The translations under genes and the position numbers were made by a program. Below are positions 53,266 to 61,747 of a stretch of 64,000 bases of DNA, in pieces (position 1 is the stretch's first letter; every line of letters starts with the position of its first letter). This stretch comes from JBJGXI01 sp045635475 (GTDB lineage Bacteria > Bacillota > Bacilli > Bacillales > Amphibacillaceae). Where the stretch lies: assembly GCF_045635475.1 (NCBI RefSeq), contig NZ_JBJGXI010000009.1, positions 55,307 through 119,306 on the forward strand. The letters run 5' to 3'. Under the pieces are notes generated by a model that was given only the letters and a program-made list of their open reading frames with translations, made no database searches and was not told the DNA's origin.

Positions 53266-54146
53266 TCCTGTTCCTCCTCATCTCCGCTTTGTGTTTCAGG
53301 AGGCATTGCAGCTAAACGATCAACAACAATCACATGGTTTACATCAGAAAGATTGGCAGCCGGTGTAACATAGGCAACCTGAGTCAATCCGTACTTATCC
53401 GGTGTAACTTCTTTAACTGTTCCAATAATTAAGTTGCTAGGAAATACGCCACCCATACCTGACGAAAACACTGGGTCACCTTCAGTTAAAGACGTGTCGT
53501 ATTCATTTAACTCCAATAATAACGATTGACTATCCTCGTCATACCCAACGATAAATCCGGACGCATTTCCTTCTTCCTTGACAGATACAGATACAGAAAT
53601 TCGGTTCGACCGATCAAACCCACTTAATAAAAGAACCGTTGAAGTAAATTGTGAGGTTGCTTGTATTTTACCAACCATTCCCTCACCAGTAATCACTGCC
53701 ATGTTATCCTGCACACCATCTTGTAAACCTTTATTAATCGTGACAACTTGGAACCATTGTTCAGGACTATGCGAAATAATCGATGCCTGAATTGGAGTAT
53801 AGTCCGTGATCGATTCCGTTTTATCTAGTATGCTTCTTAGATCCTCATTATCCCGTCGCAACGTTTGGACTTCTTCTAAAACTGTTTTGTACTCTGCTAA
53901 TCGTGATTTTAACAATTGATTTTCTTCATATGTTTGCTTCATATCATCAATATTAGTAATCACATTCGTAGCAAGAGCGACTGGTGCATGAATGACCGAC
54001 TGCATCCAACCGACAGCATCACGAACAAACTGCTCTGCTGTACTTTTGCCTCCTCGGTCACTAAGTGAGAATCCAATTAGGCCAATTAAGACAATAATAC
54101 TTACCAAAATTACAAAAAGACGTCTTCTACGTAAAAATCCCATCAT
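53262..54146 (-). CDS. mreC: Rod shape-determining protein MreC
   Basis: 294 aa: one N-terminal membrane anchor (about 10-28), a coiled coil (about 70-110: ENQLLKSRLAEYKTVLEEVQTLRRDNEDL) and the double beta-barrel MreC domain (about 120-275). Links MreB to extracellular wall synthesis. Follows mreB by 9 bp. Confidence 0.95.
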   Translation of the reverse strand: MMGFLRRRRLFVILVSIIVLIGLIGFSLSDRGGKSTAEQFVRDAVGWMQSVIHAPVALATNVITNIDDMKQTYEENQLLKSRLAEYKTVLEEVQTLRRDNEDLRSILDKTESITDYTPIQASIISHSPEQWFQVVTINKGLQDGVQDNMAVITGEGMVGKIQATSQFTSTVLLLSGFDRSNRISVSVSVKEEGNASGFIVGYDEDSQSLLLELNEYDTSLTEGDPVFSSGMGGVFPSNLIIGTVKEVTPDKYGLTQVAYVTPAANLSDVNHVIVVDRLAAMPPETQSGDEEEQE

Positions 54147-54155
54147 TACACCTAC

Positions 54156-55196
54156 TTATTCAAAACTGGAACGAGACGATACATTTGGTTGGGAACGAAA
54201 GTGATGAATATAATCTAAAGCTTTTCCAGTTCCGATTGCCACACTATCTAAAGGATCCTCCGCAACGAATACAGGCATGCGCGTCTCATCACTAATTACC
54301 TGATCCAAACGTTTGAGTAAGGCGCCTCCGCCGGATAATACAATACCGCGATCCATAATATCTGCTGCTAATTCTGGAGGAGTTTTTTCTAATGTGTTTT
54401 TTACCGCGTCGACAATGGATGTTACAGTGTCACTTAGTGCCAAGGCAATTTCATCTGCAGTAATCGTTATCGTCTTCGGTAGACCGGTTAATAAATCACG
54501 TCCCCTTATATCCATTTCTTCATTACCGTCTATTTTTCCTGCCGAACCAATCTCCATTTTTATCGCTTCAGAAGTACGTTCACCTATCATTAAATTATAA
54601 TGCTTACGAATATACTGCATAATCGAATCATCCATTTCGTCTCCAGCTGTACGAATTGATTGACTCGTCACGATGCCTCCTAAAGAAATAATCGCAACCT
54701 CTGTCGTGCCGCCACCAATATCAACAATCATACTACCCGTAGGCTCCCAAACAGGTAAACCAGCACCAATAGCTGCTGCGAACGGCTCTGCAATTGGAAA
54801 AGCATCCTTTGCACCTGCTTGCTTTGTTGCATCGATGACCGCTCGTTCTTCCACCATCGTGATTCCTGATGGTACACAAACCATAACATTTGGCTTTCTG
54901 GCAAAAGTAGAACGTGTTTTCTGCGCCTGGTTAATGTAATATTTCATCATTACCGCTGTTGTATCGTAATCAGCGATAACACCATCCTTCATCGGGCGAA
55001 TAACAGAAATATTACCAGGAGTACGTCCGATCATATTACGAGCAGAGCTACCTACCGCTTCAATTTCACCTGTTGTTTTATTTCTTGCTACAACAGATGG
55101 TTCACGAACGACTACACCTTTTCCTTTTATATAAACGAGCGTATTTGCTGTCCCTAAATCTATACCTAAGTCTTGCGTGAAACTGAATCTAGCCAA
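54156..55196 (-). CDS. mreB: Actin-like cell shape protein MreB
   Basis: 346 aa. Actin-fold nucleotide motifs LGIDLGTANTLVY, MIVDIGGGTTEVA and GIVLSGGGALL. AAAGGGAG is placed for TTG 55196, giving MARFSFTQDLGID; the frame running on to 55295 adds 33 residues without family similarity. First gene of the mreBCD-minCD operon. Confidence 0.95.
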   Translation of the reverse strand: MARFSFTQDLGIDLGTANTLVYIKGKGVVVREPSVVARNKTTGEIEAVGSSARNMIGRTPGNISVIRPMKDGVIADYDTTAVMMKYYINQAQKTRSTFARKPNVMVCVPSGITMVEERAVIDATKQAGAKDAFPIAEPFAAAIGAGLPVWEPTGSMIVDIGGGTTEVAIISLGGIVTSQSIRTAGDEMDDSIMQYIRKHYNLMIGERTSEAIKMEIGSAGKIDGNEEMDIRGRDLLTGLPKTITITADEIALALSDTVTSIVDAVKNTLEKTPPELAADIMDRGIVLSGGGALLKRLDQVISDETRMPVFVAEDPLDSVAIGTGKALDYIHHFRSQPNVSSRSSFE

Positions 55197-55574
55197 AATG
55201 AATCTCCCTTTCCCTTGATCAATCGGTGTTTTACCTGTTCTATTAGTGGAACTGGTCTTAATGGATTGTATGCGTAAATTAAAGCCTTCAATCATTTTTA
55301 TTTAACCATAGCCAATTTCATCATTCTGCTTTTTAGATGCATGTAACTGTGTATGGTACTTATGAAATTGACTCACCTAGTAGTAATTTCTAGTTATATG
55401 TACGTTTTGCAGTCTGGCCTGAATCATAACCTGCAAAAAATCCCATTATTGCATGCACGTTATGAAGTAAATGAGAAGTAGCGCCAGTCACAAGAAGCAT
55501 TCTTGAAAAATGGCGCTTAATCTCATACAGTCCATATGTTTAATTATACGAAAAAAACAACAAAATAGATAGTA
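55197..55574. other. mreB-radC intergenic region with a branched palindrome
   Basis: The region upstream of mreB. TTGAAG with TACAAT 15 bp later (reverse strand, near 55285-55260) is a weak mreB promoter candidate. At 55471-55527 nested arms ATGAGA / TCTCAT, AGCGCCA / TGGCGCT and CAAGAA-GCAT-TCTTG form a branched hairpin without a T-tract, so it is not a plain terminator. No ORF supported. Confidence 0.5.
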
Positions 55575-56264
55575 TTACAAATATCCTTTTTCTTTTAATG
55601 ATACAAATTTTTTATCACCAATGACAAGATGGTCTAAAAGCTCAATTCCAATCATCTTTCCACACTCGGCCAGACGTTTTGTCACGTGAATATCTTCTTG
55701 TGATGGTGATGGGTCTCCGGAGGGGTGATTATGTGCACAAATAATCGAGGCTGCAGACCTTTTGACAGCTTCGCGGAAAACCTCGCGTGGATGTACGATC
55801 GAAGCGTTCAAGCTTCCGATGAAGATAGTTTGTCGGTGTAAAATTTGATTCTTGGTGTTAAGGAACAAACATACGAAGTGTTCCTGATTTAAGCTGCGCA
55901 TTTCTTCCATAACATAATCTGCACCATCCTCAGGACTACGGATTACGTATCGGTCCTGAGATTTATAACGATGCATTCGTTTACCCAATTCAATCGCCGC
56001 AAGCATCAACACACCTTTCGCCGTACCAATACCTCTTATTGCAGTTAGCTCTTCAATTGTACATTCTTGTAATAGATGTATGCCTTCAAAATGCATTAGC
56101 AATCGGTTTGCAAGTGTTGTTACCGATTCATCTCTAGTTCCTGTTCCCAGTAGTATAGCTAAGAGCTCTTGGTTTGATAAATGCATAGGTCCTAATTCGA
56201 TTAACCGCTCCCTTGGCCGGTCCTGCTTTGGCACATCTTTCAACGAAACATGATCAACTGTCAT
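55575..56264 (-). CDS. radC: JAMM-domain protein RadC
   Basis: 229 aa: N-terminal helix-hairpin-helix part (about 20-90) and JAMM metallopeptidase-like domain with HNHPSGDPSPSQED (about 172-185). The historical DNA-repair role is doubtful. Lies between maf and mreB as in Bacilli. Confidence 0.94.
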   Translation of the reverse strand: MTVDHVSLKDVPKQDRPRERLIELGPMHLSNQELLAILLGTGTRDESVTTLANRLLMHFEGIHLLQECTIEELTAIRGIGTAKGVLMLAAIELGKRMHRYKSQDRYVIRSPEDGADYVMEEMRSLNQEHFVCLFLNTKNQILHRQTIFIGSLNASIVHPREVFREAVKRSAASIICAHNHPSGDPSPSQEDIHVTKRLAECGKMIGIELLDHLVIGDKKFVSLKEKGYL

Positions 56265-56292
56265 TTTTTTGATTCCTCCTTTAACTCCATTA

Positions 56293-56868
56293 CTAGGAAG
56301 AAAAGGTAGGAAAGATATCGAAAGCTTCTAGCTTCTTTACAACAAGCGAAATAGGTAAGCCTACAACAGTGAAGTAATCACCTGAGATCGATTTTACCAA
56401 AACCGCTCCCTGTGATTGAATTCCATAAGCACCAGCTTTATCAAGCGGATCTCCTGAGCGGATGTATTCCCACAACAATTCATCAGTCACATCCCAAAAT
56501 TCCACTATCGTCTCCGCTGAAAAAATTATTTGTTCTTGTTTCGAGCGAAGCATCACACCTGTATGAACAGTATGCTGTTTTCCGCGAAGCATCGATAGCA
56601 TTTCAAATGCGTGTTGGTCATTTGTTGGCTTCGTTAAAATTTCTCCTTGAAAGCTAACAACTGTGTCGGCACTTAATACCACCTCATCAAAATTAAGATC
56701 TACTGCCTCTCCCTTGACTTGCGCTAACACTTCAACAAGATCTTTTGGACTATTTCCCTTCACAGTGGACTCATCTACATCTGGAATTCTTAGCTTAAAC
56801 GGGATGCCAATCTGTTGCAGAAGTTGTTTTCTTCTTGGTGAGCTTGATGCTAAAATAAGCTGATTCAA
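56293..56868 (-). CDS. maf: Maf-family nucleotide pyrophosphatase
   Basis: 191 aa, house-cleaning enzyme acting on dTTP/UTP and modified nucleotides. The SSSPRRKQLL phosphate loop (about 8-17), VLSADTVV and the catalytic region DKAGAYGIQ are present. Start TTG 56868 after AAGGAAGGAAG. Follows spoIIB, precedes radC. Confidence 0.95.
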   Translation of the reverse strand: MNQLILASSSPRRKQLLQQIGIPFKLRIPDVDESTVKGNSPKDLVEVLAQVKGEAVDLNFDEVVLSADTVVSFQGEILTKPTNDQHAFEMLSMLRGKQHTVHTGVMLRSKQEQIIFSAETIVEFWDVTDELLWEYIRSGDPLDKAGAYGIQSQGAVLVKSISGDYFTVVGLPISLVVKKLEAFDIFPTFSS

Positions 56869-57032
56869 TTCTAGTCTTCCTTCCTTTTCTAAGTAATGGT
56901 TTGATTAATTTTACCGATAAGAGTTTCTCATCACAAATACGCAAAAATAAAAAATAAACGATCTACCAGCCTAGGTTTTTTCATGATCGATAGGTAATTA
57001 TTGCAATTTAGATGTAGATTGGAAGGTAAAAA

Positions 57033-57064
57033 AGAAAAAGCAAGATATTTAGCTATCCTGCTTT
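57033..57064 (-). terminator. Terminator overlapping the spoIIB stop
   Basis: AAAGCAGGATA-GCTAAA-TATCTTGCTTTTTC on the reverse strand; the stop codon TAG lies in the hairpin. Confidence 0.75.
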
Positions 57065-58035
57065 ACTAATCCACTATATTGTTCCCATAATTGCAATAAT
57101 TCTATTTGAAGCTGTTTTGTTTCCGCTCCACTTGATAGTGATGCAATCAATTGTTGGGAAGCTTGTTGCACTCCTTGCAGTTGTTCAGCATTTTGCGCTG
57201 GATATTTATCTACCCACGTCTGCCAATCCGTTGCTAAAGCACTAGCATTGCCAATCTCTTTCAAGGATTCCTGCCATAAAGCGGGAAAAGCACTAATCCA
57301 TGCTTCCACCTCTGAACTAAGCTCTATTGCTGTAGCTTCCGTCTGCCAAGGTCTTACATAAGGTTCTAATCCAGACGCAGTCATTTGTTCTGCAAAAATG
57401 TCTGCTGATTGCTCAGTAGCAAATAAACCTGCAAATAAGCGAAACTGTCCCTCATGTTCCCAAACCATCGATGGAAACGCTGCTTCGGTAAATTGTGTTT
57501 GCCAAGTTTCTGCTTTTTCTACAGTAGAAAAGACACCTGCTTGGATAACGAAAGCTTGCATCGGATCAATAGTATAGGCAACTAACGACCCATCTGTCCC
57601 CACTTCACTGCTTGTGTCTGTTCCAGTTTCAGATCCGGCATCATCTGTCGTTGTTGTAGGCGTATCGGTGTTTGCATTATCAGAAGTTGCCGTCTGATCT
57701 CCATCTTCTCCAATACCTACAAATAGTCGTAATAAAATAAAGCCTAGCGTTAATCCAATTAGCGTTGCCGAGACCCCAGCAACTGCAAAAGTTTTAATTG
57801 CTGATGGGTTAAGCTTTCTATTTCGTTGTTTTTTGACGCTGCTATCATACCAATTAGTGGTATCAGATGTGTCTCTTTTTTCATATTCAATAAGATCATC
57901 TGGATCATAATTGCTATCCAGCGTAGCTGCTTGTTCTTTATAAGAATCTTCGAAAGTCTCTCGTGCTTTGTTTTCACTTGGTATAATCGTTTCTTTTCCG
58001 TTCATCCGTATTGAAATCGTTTTTTGCTTGTCCAC
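57049..58035 (-). CDS. spoIIB: SPOR-domain sporulation protein SpoIIB
   Basis: 328 aa: cytoplasmic N-terminus opening with ISIRMNGKETIIP, as in SpoIIB; a transmembrane helix (about 95-117); a Thr/Asp/Gly-rich linker; a SPOR domain (about 165-240: FVIQAGVFSTVEKAE) that binds septal peptidoglycan; and a helical tail. SpoIIB helps locate the engulfment proteins at the septum. Start GTG 58035 with GAGGG upstream. Position between maf and comC agrees with B. subtilis. Confidence 0.82.
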   Translation of the reverse strand: MDKQKTISIRMNGKETIIPSENKARETFEDSYKEQAATLDSNYDPDDLIEYEKRDTSDTTNWYDSSVKKQRNRKLNPSAIKTFAVAGVSATLIGLTLGFILLRLFVGIGEDGDQTATSDNANTDTPTTTTDDAGSETGTDTSSEVGTDGSLVAYTIDPMQAFVIQAGVFSTVEKAETWQTQFTEAAFPSMVWEHEGQFRLFAGLFATEQSADIFAEQMTASGLEPYVRPWQTEATAIELSSEVEAWISAFPALWQESLKEIGNASALATDWQTWVDKYPAQNAEQLQGVQQASQQLIASLSSGAETKQLQIELLQLWEQYSGLVKQDS

Positions 58036-58152
58036 TTTTTTCCCTCGCTTCTGCACTAGAGTTTGTTTCACTCTATCACAGACAAGATGAAAAGTAAGGC
58101 GACTTTTGTCAGATGAAGTGTACAATTTTTCTACAATTCTCTCACGTTTCGC

Positions 58153-58773
58153 TTAGAACGGATTACGCTTGTTTGCCGGTTGTTCGAAGTTATAATCAGG
58201 TGCTTCAACTTCCAAGTTTGACAACTCTGGCGAATAAAACGTCGAAATTGAAACAGTAAAGTTAAAATTATTTTCTGGCTGTTGACTAAATTGGATACTA
58301 TCAATCTCGACTAGACGTTCCAATTCTGATAGCTGATCAATAAATCGGTGCATTGTATTAAAATTAGTCGTAACAACGTTTAACTGGTAGGAAACACGCT
58401 CTGTATTAGTAGTTGTTGCCGCTTCTTGGTTTGTTTCATTTGTATTGTTGATTGCTTGCGCGTTCTCTGATGTGACATTAATATTCATAATTTGACTACC
58501 TGTTGCTGCTTCTACTTCTTCCATTTGTAATAGAAGCGCAGGAAAATTATTTTCAACCGGCACGATTCTTTGTAATTCAGTCGAGCTTTCTAACGCACCA
58601 TTCTGTTGATTAGCAATAACTTCTTCTTGTATTGCTAATTGATCAGCCAAGAGTTGCTTTTGCTCTAACGTTGGTTGTATGTAGTAGCTATAGCCAGCGA
58701 AACAAACACCGATCACTATAATGGCACTTAATATGGATACTATTAATGATGTACGATTCCACTCTATCTTCAT
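58153..58773 (-). CDS. pilO: PilO-like type IV pilus inner-membrane protein
   Basis: 206 aa: one N-terminal transmembrane helix (about 8-30), a coiled coil (about 35-60) and an extracytoplasmic ferredoxin-like domain. The order PilM-PilN-PilO with ATGA overlap to pilN and the size are those of the pilus alignment complex. Sequence of PilO proteins diverges strongly, so the call leans on topology and context. Confidence 0.75.
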   Translation of the reverse strand: MKIEWNRTSLIVSILSAIIVIGVCFAGYSYYIQPTLEQKQLLADQLAIQEEVIANQQNGALESSTELQRIVPVENNFPALLLQMEEVEAATGSQIMNINVTSENAQAINNTNETNQEAATTTNTERVSYQLNVVTTNFNTMHRFIDQLSELERLVEIDSIQFSQQPENNFNFTVSISTFYSPELSNLEVEAPDYNFEQPANKRNPF

Positions 58774-59333
58774 TCTGGATTCGCCTCTTTCATCCAAGCT
58801 TGTTCATCGATCGTTATTACATAAGTTGCTAGATAATCATATTGATTCTCTGCCACACCCGTTGCTTGCACCGCATTTGCTTCCACAGAGGTTATAAACG
58901 ATTGCTGTTGAAGCGTATTGGTAAAGGCAGCAGTGTCAGAAAAAGTATCCATCTGTGTTGCAATCGTAATCGCTGCATCTCCATGACTATAACTCTGAAA
59001 AACCCCGCCATCAGGTAACAATTGAATCATATAGTCCATCAAAGCAACAGTTGGAAAAATCGACTGTTCAATTTGCACAATTTGCGTTTGCAATAAAGCT
59101 CTATTGTCTTGTAGAGCTGCTTCTGCTCTAACTTCTTGCACCGTTTCTTGATTGGTTGCTAGTTGTTGTTGAATATTGTCTATTTGTTGGTTAAAGTAAT
59201 TATTTCCCCAGTACAACAAAAATAGAATACCCGCTATTAGTAAGATAGATATGAATGATATAAAGTAAGGAGCACGATTTCTTCTTTTTTTCGGCTCGAT
59301 AAGGTTAATTTCGACGATCATAGCCAAGTCCAA
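58770..59333 (-). CDS. pilN: PilN-like type IV pilus assembly protein
   Basis: 187 aa with the PilN N-terminal signature IVEINLIEPKKRRN, which binds the PilM groove, then one helix (about 22-42), a coiled coil and a periplasm-side domain. AAGGA fits TTG 59333; ATG 59321 is a possible alternative. The gene follows pilM by 4 bp. Confidence 0.8.
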   Translation of the reverse strand: MDLAMIVEINLIEPKKRRNRAPYFISFISILLIAGILFLLYWGNNYFNQQIDNIQQQLATNQETVQEVRAEAALQDNRALLQTQIVQIEQSIFPTVALMDYMIQLLPDGGVFQSYSHGDAAITIATQMDTFSDTAAFTNTLQQQSFITSVEANAVQATGVAENQYDYLATYVITIDEQAWMKEANPE

Positions 59334-59337
59334 CTCT

Positions 59338-60297
59338 CTATTCCTTGTTATCTTTTAATGCTAAGCCTAATACATCAGAAAACTTAGCAGGGATCTGTAG
59401 TGCTTCATAATTATTGTGCATCGATTCCACTGAAATAGAAAAGCGTTCTTTTACAAACATCTCAATCTTTTCCATATCAGGGAAATCACCAGCAAGAAGA
59501 AGCTTTGTAATAGGTTCTGATGAATCAGAAACGGAAAACTGGAAGAAATCCATAAAACGCTGAATTGTAACTAATTGAGATTCAATGTATTGCTCCACAA
59601 GTGCATCATTTTCAGTTAATACGTATTCCTTCGTTAAAATGTCATATCGAAGCGGATCACTCGATGTTTTAATGTAACGTGTAAATACTGGTTTTAACTG
59701 CTTAAACGCAGTAAGAACAATTGCATCCTTGCCCCATTGAACCGCCAACAGATTTTCATCCTGGCTCGCTTTATTTAATGAATAATACAATCGATATAAA
59801 GATAAAGAAGATAAATCCGCTACTACCGGTTTCAACCCTGCATTTTGAAATGTTTGCACAAATTGATTTACCCGCTCACGTGGATAAGCGAACAGTAAAA
59901 TTTTCGTTTTGTCCTCTGCCTCTCCAATAACTTCAAAATCAAAGATCGGATCTTTAAATGGAAAGCTCAAATTTTCCTCAAGCTCCATATAAACATAGCT
60001 TTTTATTTCCTGTTTTGTTAATCCTTTTGGCACAACATGCTCACGAATCGAAACTGCTGTTTCTGGCACACAAAAATATAGTGGCTGGCGGTTCCATTTC
60101 TTTTCTTTAACAAGACTTTTTAATACCTTTTCAAAGGCAGCTTGGTCCTTAATTTTGCCGTCTTCCACAATACCGGCAAGAAGTGGTTTTTCCCCGTAAT
60201 CCTTAACACCATCCACTGATGGCTTTTTTATGTACATATATCGAATCACATGATCAGTAATAATAATATTGACACGTTTCTGTTGTGCTTCCGACAA
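59338..60297 (-). CDS. pilM: PilM-like actin-fold ATPase of type IV pilus assembly
   Basis: About 319 aa, cytoplasmic, with PilM-like opening NIIITDHVIRY and the segment YVYMELEENLSFPFKD matching the PilM alpha/beta core. Ribosome site AAGTGGGTGAT is placed for TTG 60297; frame extends to 60336. It follows the prepilin peptidase by 14 bp. Confidence 0.8.
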   Translation of the reverse strand: MSEAQQKRVNIIITDHVIRYMYIKKPSVDGVKDYGEKPLLAGIVEDGKIKDQAAFEKVLKSLVKEKKWNRQPLYFCVPETAVSIREHVVPKGLTKQEIKSYVYMELEENLSFPFKDPIFDFEVIGEAEDKTKILLFAYPRERVNQFVQTFQNAGLKPVVADLSSLSLYRLYYSLNKASQDENLLAVQWGKDAIVLTAFKQLKPVFTRYIKTSSDPLRYDILTKEYVLTENDALVEQYIESQLVTIQRFMDFFQFSVSDSSEPITKLLLAGDFPDMEKIEMFVKERFSISVESMHNNYEALQIPAKFSDVLGLALKDNKE

Positions 60298-60311
60298 TGA
60301 TATCACCCACT

Positions 60312-61067
60312 TTAGTAAAAGAGATTTAGATACCAATTAATCAAGGTATCACCAAAAAAATATGTAGTAATTGTTCCTAACACAATAAATGGCCCAAATG
60401 GTACAGGTTTTTTCCGTTCTATTAAGCCGAATGCTATTAGAAGGATGCTTAAAACCGTTCCATACAACGTCGATAAAAAGAATGCTAACAACACATATTT
60501 ATGCCCCAGCACAATACCTAATAGCCCAAATAACTTCATATCGCCGCCACCCATACCGCCTCTGCTTACGATAATAATAAGCGCTAATAGTACCACACCA
60601 ATTACCGCTCCAACGATGGAGCTCCACCATGGTGTTAACGGTACCCAAATGCGGGCAATTACAAGCAAAGGTAAAAAGAAAAGCAGAATTTTGTCAGGAA
60701 TGAGCATATAACGAAGATCTGTTACAACTATGATAGCCAATAATGACATGAAAAGCAACGAAACGACAAGTTCCTTGCTGAATCCAAAATGAATATAACT
60801 GTACATGAATAGAATACCTGTAAACAGTTCAATGGCAGGGTAAAGTATGGAGATTGGTTTATGACAGCTTCTACATTTTCCGCGTTGAAAGATAAAAGAG
60901 AAGACAGGAATAAGCTCATACCATTTCAGCGTATGATTACAATGAGGACAATAAGATCGCTGTGATTCGAAAAGCTGTTTGTTGGGGACACGGATACCAA
61001 CTACGTTGTAAAAAGAACCGAAGATGATACCGGTGATGAAGAAATAAAGGATGTAGAATGATTGCAT
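60312..61067 (-). CDS. comC: Type IV prepilin peptidase (PilD/ComC)
   Basis: 251 aa, about seven transmembrane helices. Four-cysteine motif CPHC...CRSC (C40, C43, C65, C68), catalytic aspartates in VTDLR (D117) and GGGDMK (D176). It cleaves pilin after the glycine and methylates the new N-terminus. Location after spoIIB is that of B. subtilis comC, so it may serve both the pilus and the DNA-uptake pseudopilus. Confidence 0.93.
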   Translation of the reverse strand: MQSFYILYFFITGIIFGSFYNVVGIRVPNKQLFESQRSYCPHCNHTLKWYELIPVFSFIFQRGKCRSCHKPISILYPAIELFTGILFMYSYIHFGFSKELVVSLLFMSLLAIIVVTDLRYMLIPDKILLFFLPLLVIARIWVPLTPWWSSIVGAVIGVVLLALIIIVSRGGMGGGDMKLFGLLGIVLGHKYVLLAFFLSTLYGTVLSILLIAFGLIERKKPVPFGPFIVLGTITTYFFGDTLINWYLNLFY

Positions 61068-61110
61068 TTCACATACTCCCTAATATGGTTATAGTGGTCA
61101 TTATTTAAAA

Positions 61111-61137
61111 AACCTTGACACTATTAGTGTCAAGGTT
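61111..61137 (-). terminator. Terminator after the pilin gene
   Basis: AACCTTGACACT-AAT-AGTGTCAAGGTTTTTT: a 12-bp stem plus T-run, 10 bp past the pilin stop. It would raise pilin mRNA relative to downstream pilus genes. Confidence 0.9.
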
Positions 61138-61147
61138 AACTTTTCAA

Positions 61148-61543
61148 TTATTCAGGAGCAGTATAAGTTAATTTTACATTATACTTGTTACTACCCGTAG
61201 CTTCAGTGTCTACTTCAACATAAGCAGTGGTATAAATTTCACCGGATTCAGGATCCTCAGGCACTTCTTCTAGGTAACCTAATTCAACCAATTCATCTGC
61301 AGTAAACCCTGTATAGTCAGTATGATCTATTGGATTCTCACCTGCTGCAACAGCTAAACGAGCAGCCTCTTCTACCATTTCTACGTTTGAATCATGTGCC
61401 TTACCTTCCGTATCTGAAATAATACTCCCAATCGCCGGAACAGCGATCGCAGCAATAATCCCCAAAATAACAATTACAGCCAATAACTCAACTAAAGTAA
61501 AACCTTTAGCATCTTTCATCATTTTTAATAACTTTTTTAACAT
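61148..61543 (-). CDS. pilA: Major type IV pilin (PilA-like)
   Basis: 131 aa. Prepilin leader of 14 residues ending KG, cleavage G14/F15, then FTLVELLAVIVILGIIAAIA with Glu at mature position 5. The C-terminal globular domain is acidic (many Asp/Glu), lacks a disulfide pair and ends in a small beta strand region. ATG 61543 is chosen for the GGGGAGG spacing; an ATG further up at 61561 is in frame. Transcribed from its own promoter with a c-di-GMP-II riboswitch. Confidence 0.92.
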   Translation of the reverse strand: MLKKLLKMMKDAKGFTLVELLAVIVILGIIAAIAVPAIGSIISDTEGKAHDSNVEMVEEAARLAVAAGENPIDHTDYTGFTADELVELGYLEEVPEDPESGEIYTTAYVEVDTEATGSNKYNVKLTYTAPE

Positions 61544-61589
61544 GTTTGTTGTCCTCCCCAAATCATATTTATCTAAAACATAATTGTTT

Positions 61590-61676
61590 GAAGTCAGTCG
61601 GTTGCACTACTTGCTCCTAGCTACCCAAAGTGCCCATATAGTGGTAGCTGTTCATAGCATCCCGCTCTTACTAGTT
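61590..61676 (-). promoter_or_regulatory. Cyclic di-GMP-II riboswitch upstream of pilA
   Basis: The reverse strand carries GGGCACTT (61635-61628) and AGTAGTGCAACCGAC (61611-61597), the conserved core of the class II c-di-GMP riboswitch, with the P2 stem AGCTACC (61649-61643) / GGTAGCT (61625-61619), TATGAA before it, and a weak P1 (AGTAAG...CGG with CCG...CTGACT) at the ends. GCACT / AGTGC forms the inner helix. The sequence follows the Clostridium acetobutylicum example almost block by block. The expression platform between 61589 and the ribosome site shows no clear terminator. Confidence 0.9.
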
Positions 61677-61678
61677 AT

Positions 61679-61706
61679 ATTATACTAGACAAACAATTGT
61701 TGTCCA
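61679..61706 (-). promoter_or_regulatory. Sigma-A promoter of the riboswitch-pilA transcript
   Basis: TGGACA (61706-61701), 16 bp, TATAAT (61684-61679) on the reverse strand. Start near 61672, at the 5' edge of the aptamer. The spacer contains a near-palindrome ACAATTGT that could be an operator. Confidence 0.75.
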
Positions 61707-61747
61707 CAATAATTTTATAACTTAATAGCATATTTTTTGTTTTTTTG

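Noticed and set aside
61590..61676. c-di-GMP class I (GEMM-I) riboswitch
   Set aside because: The required CGCAAAGC-type core is absent, while the class II core is present.
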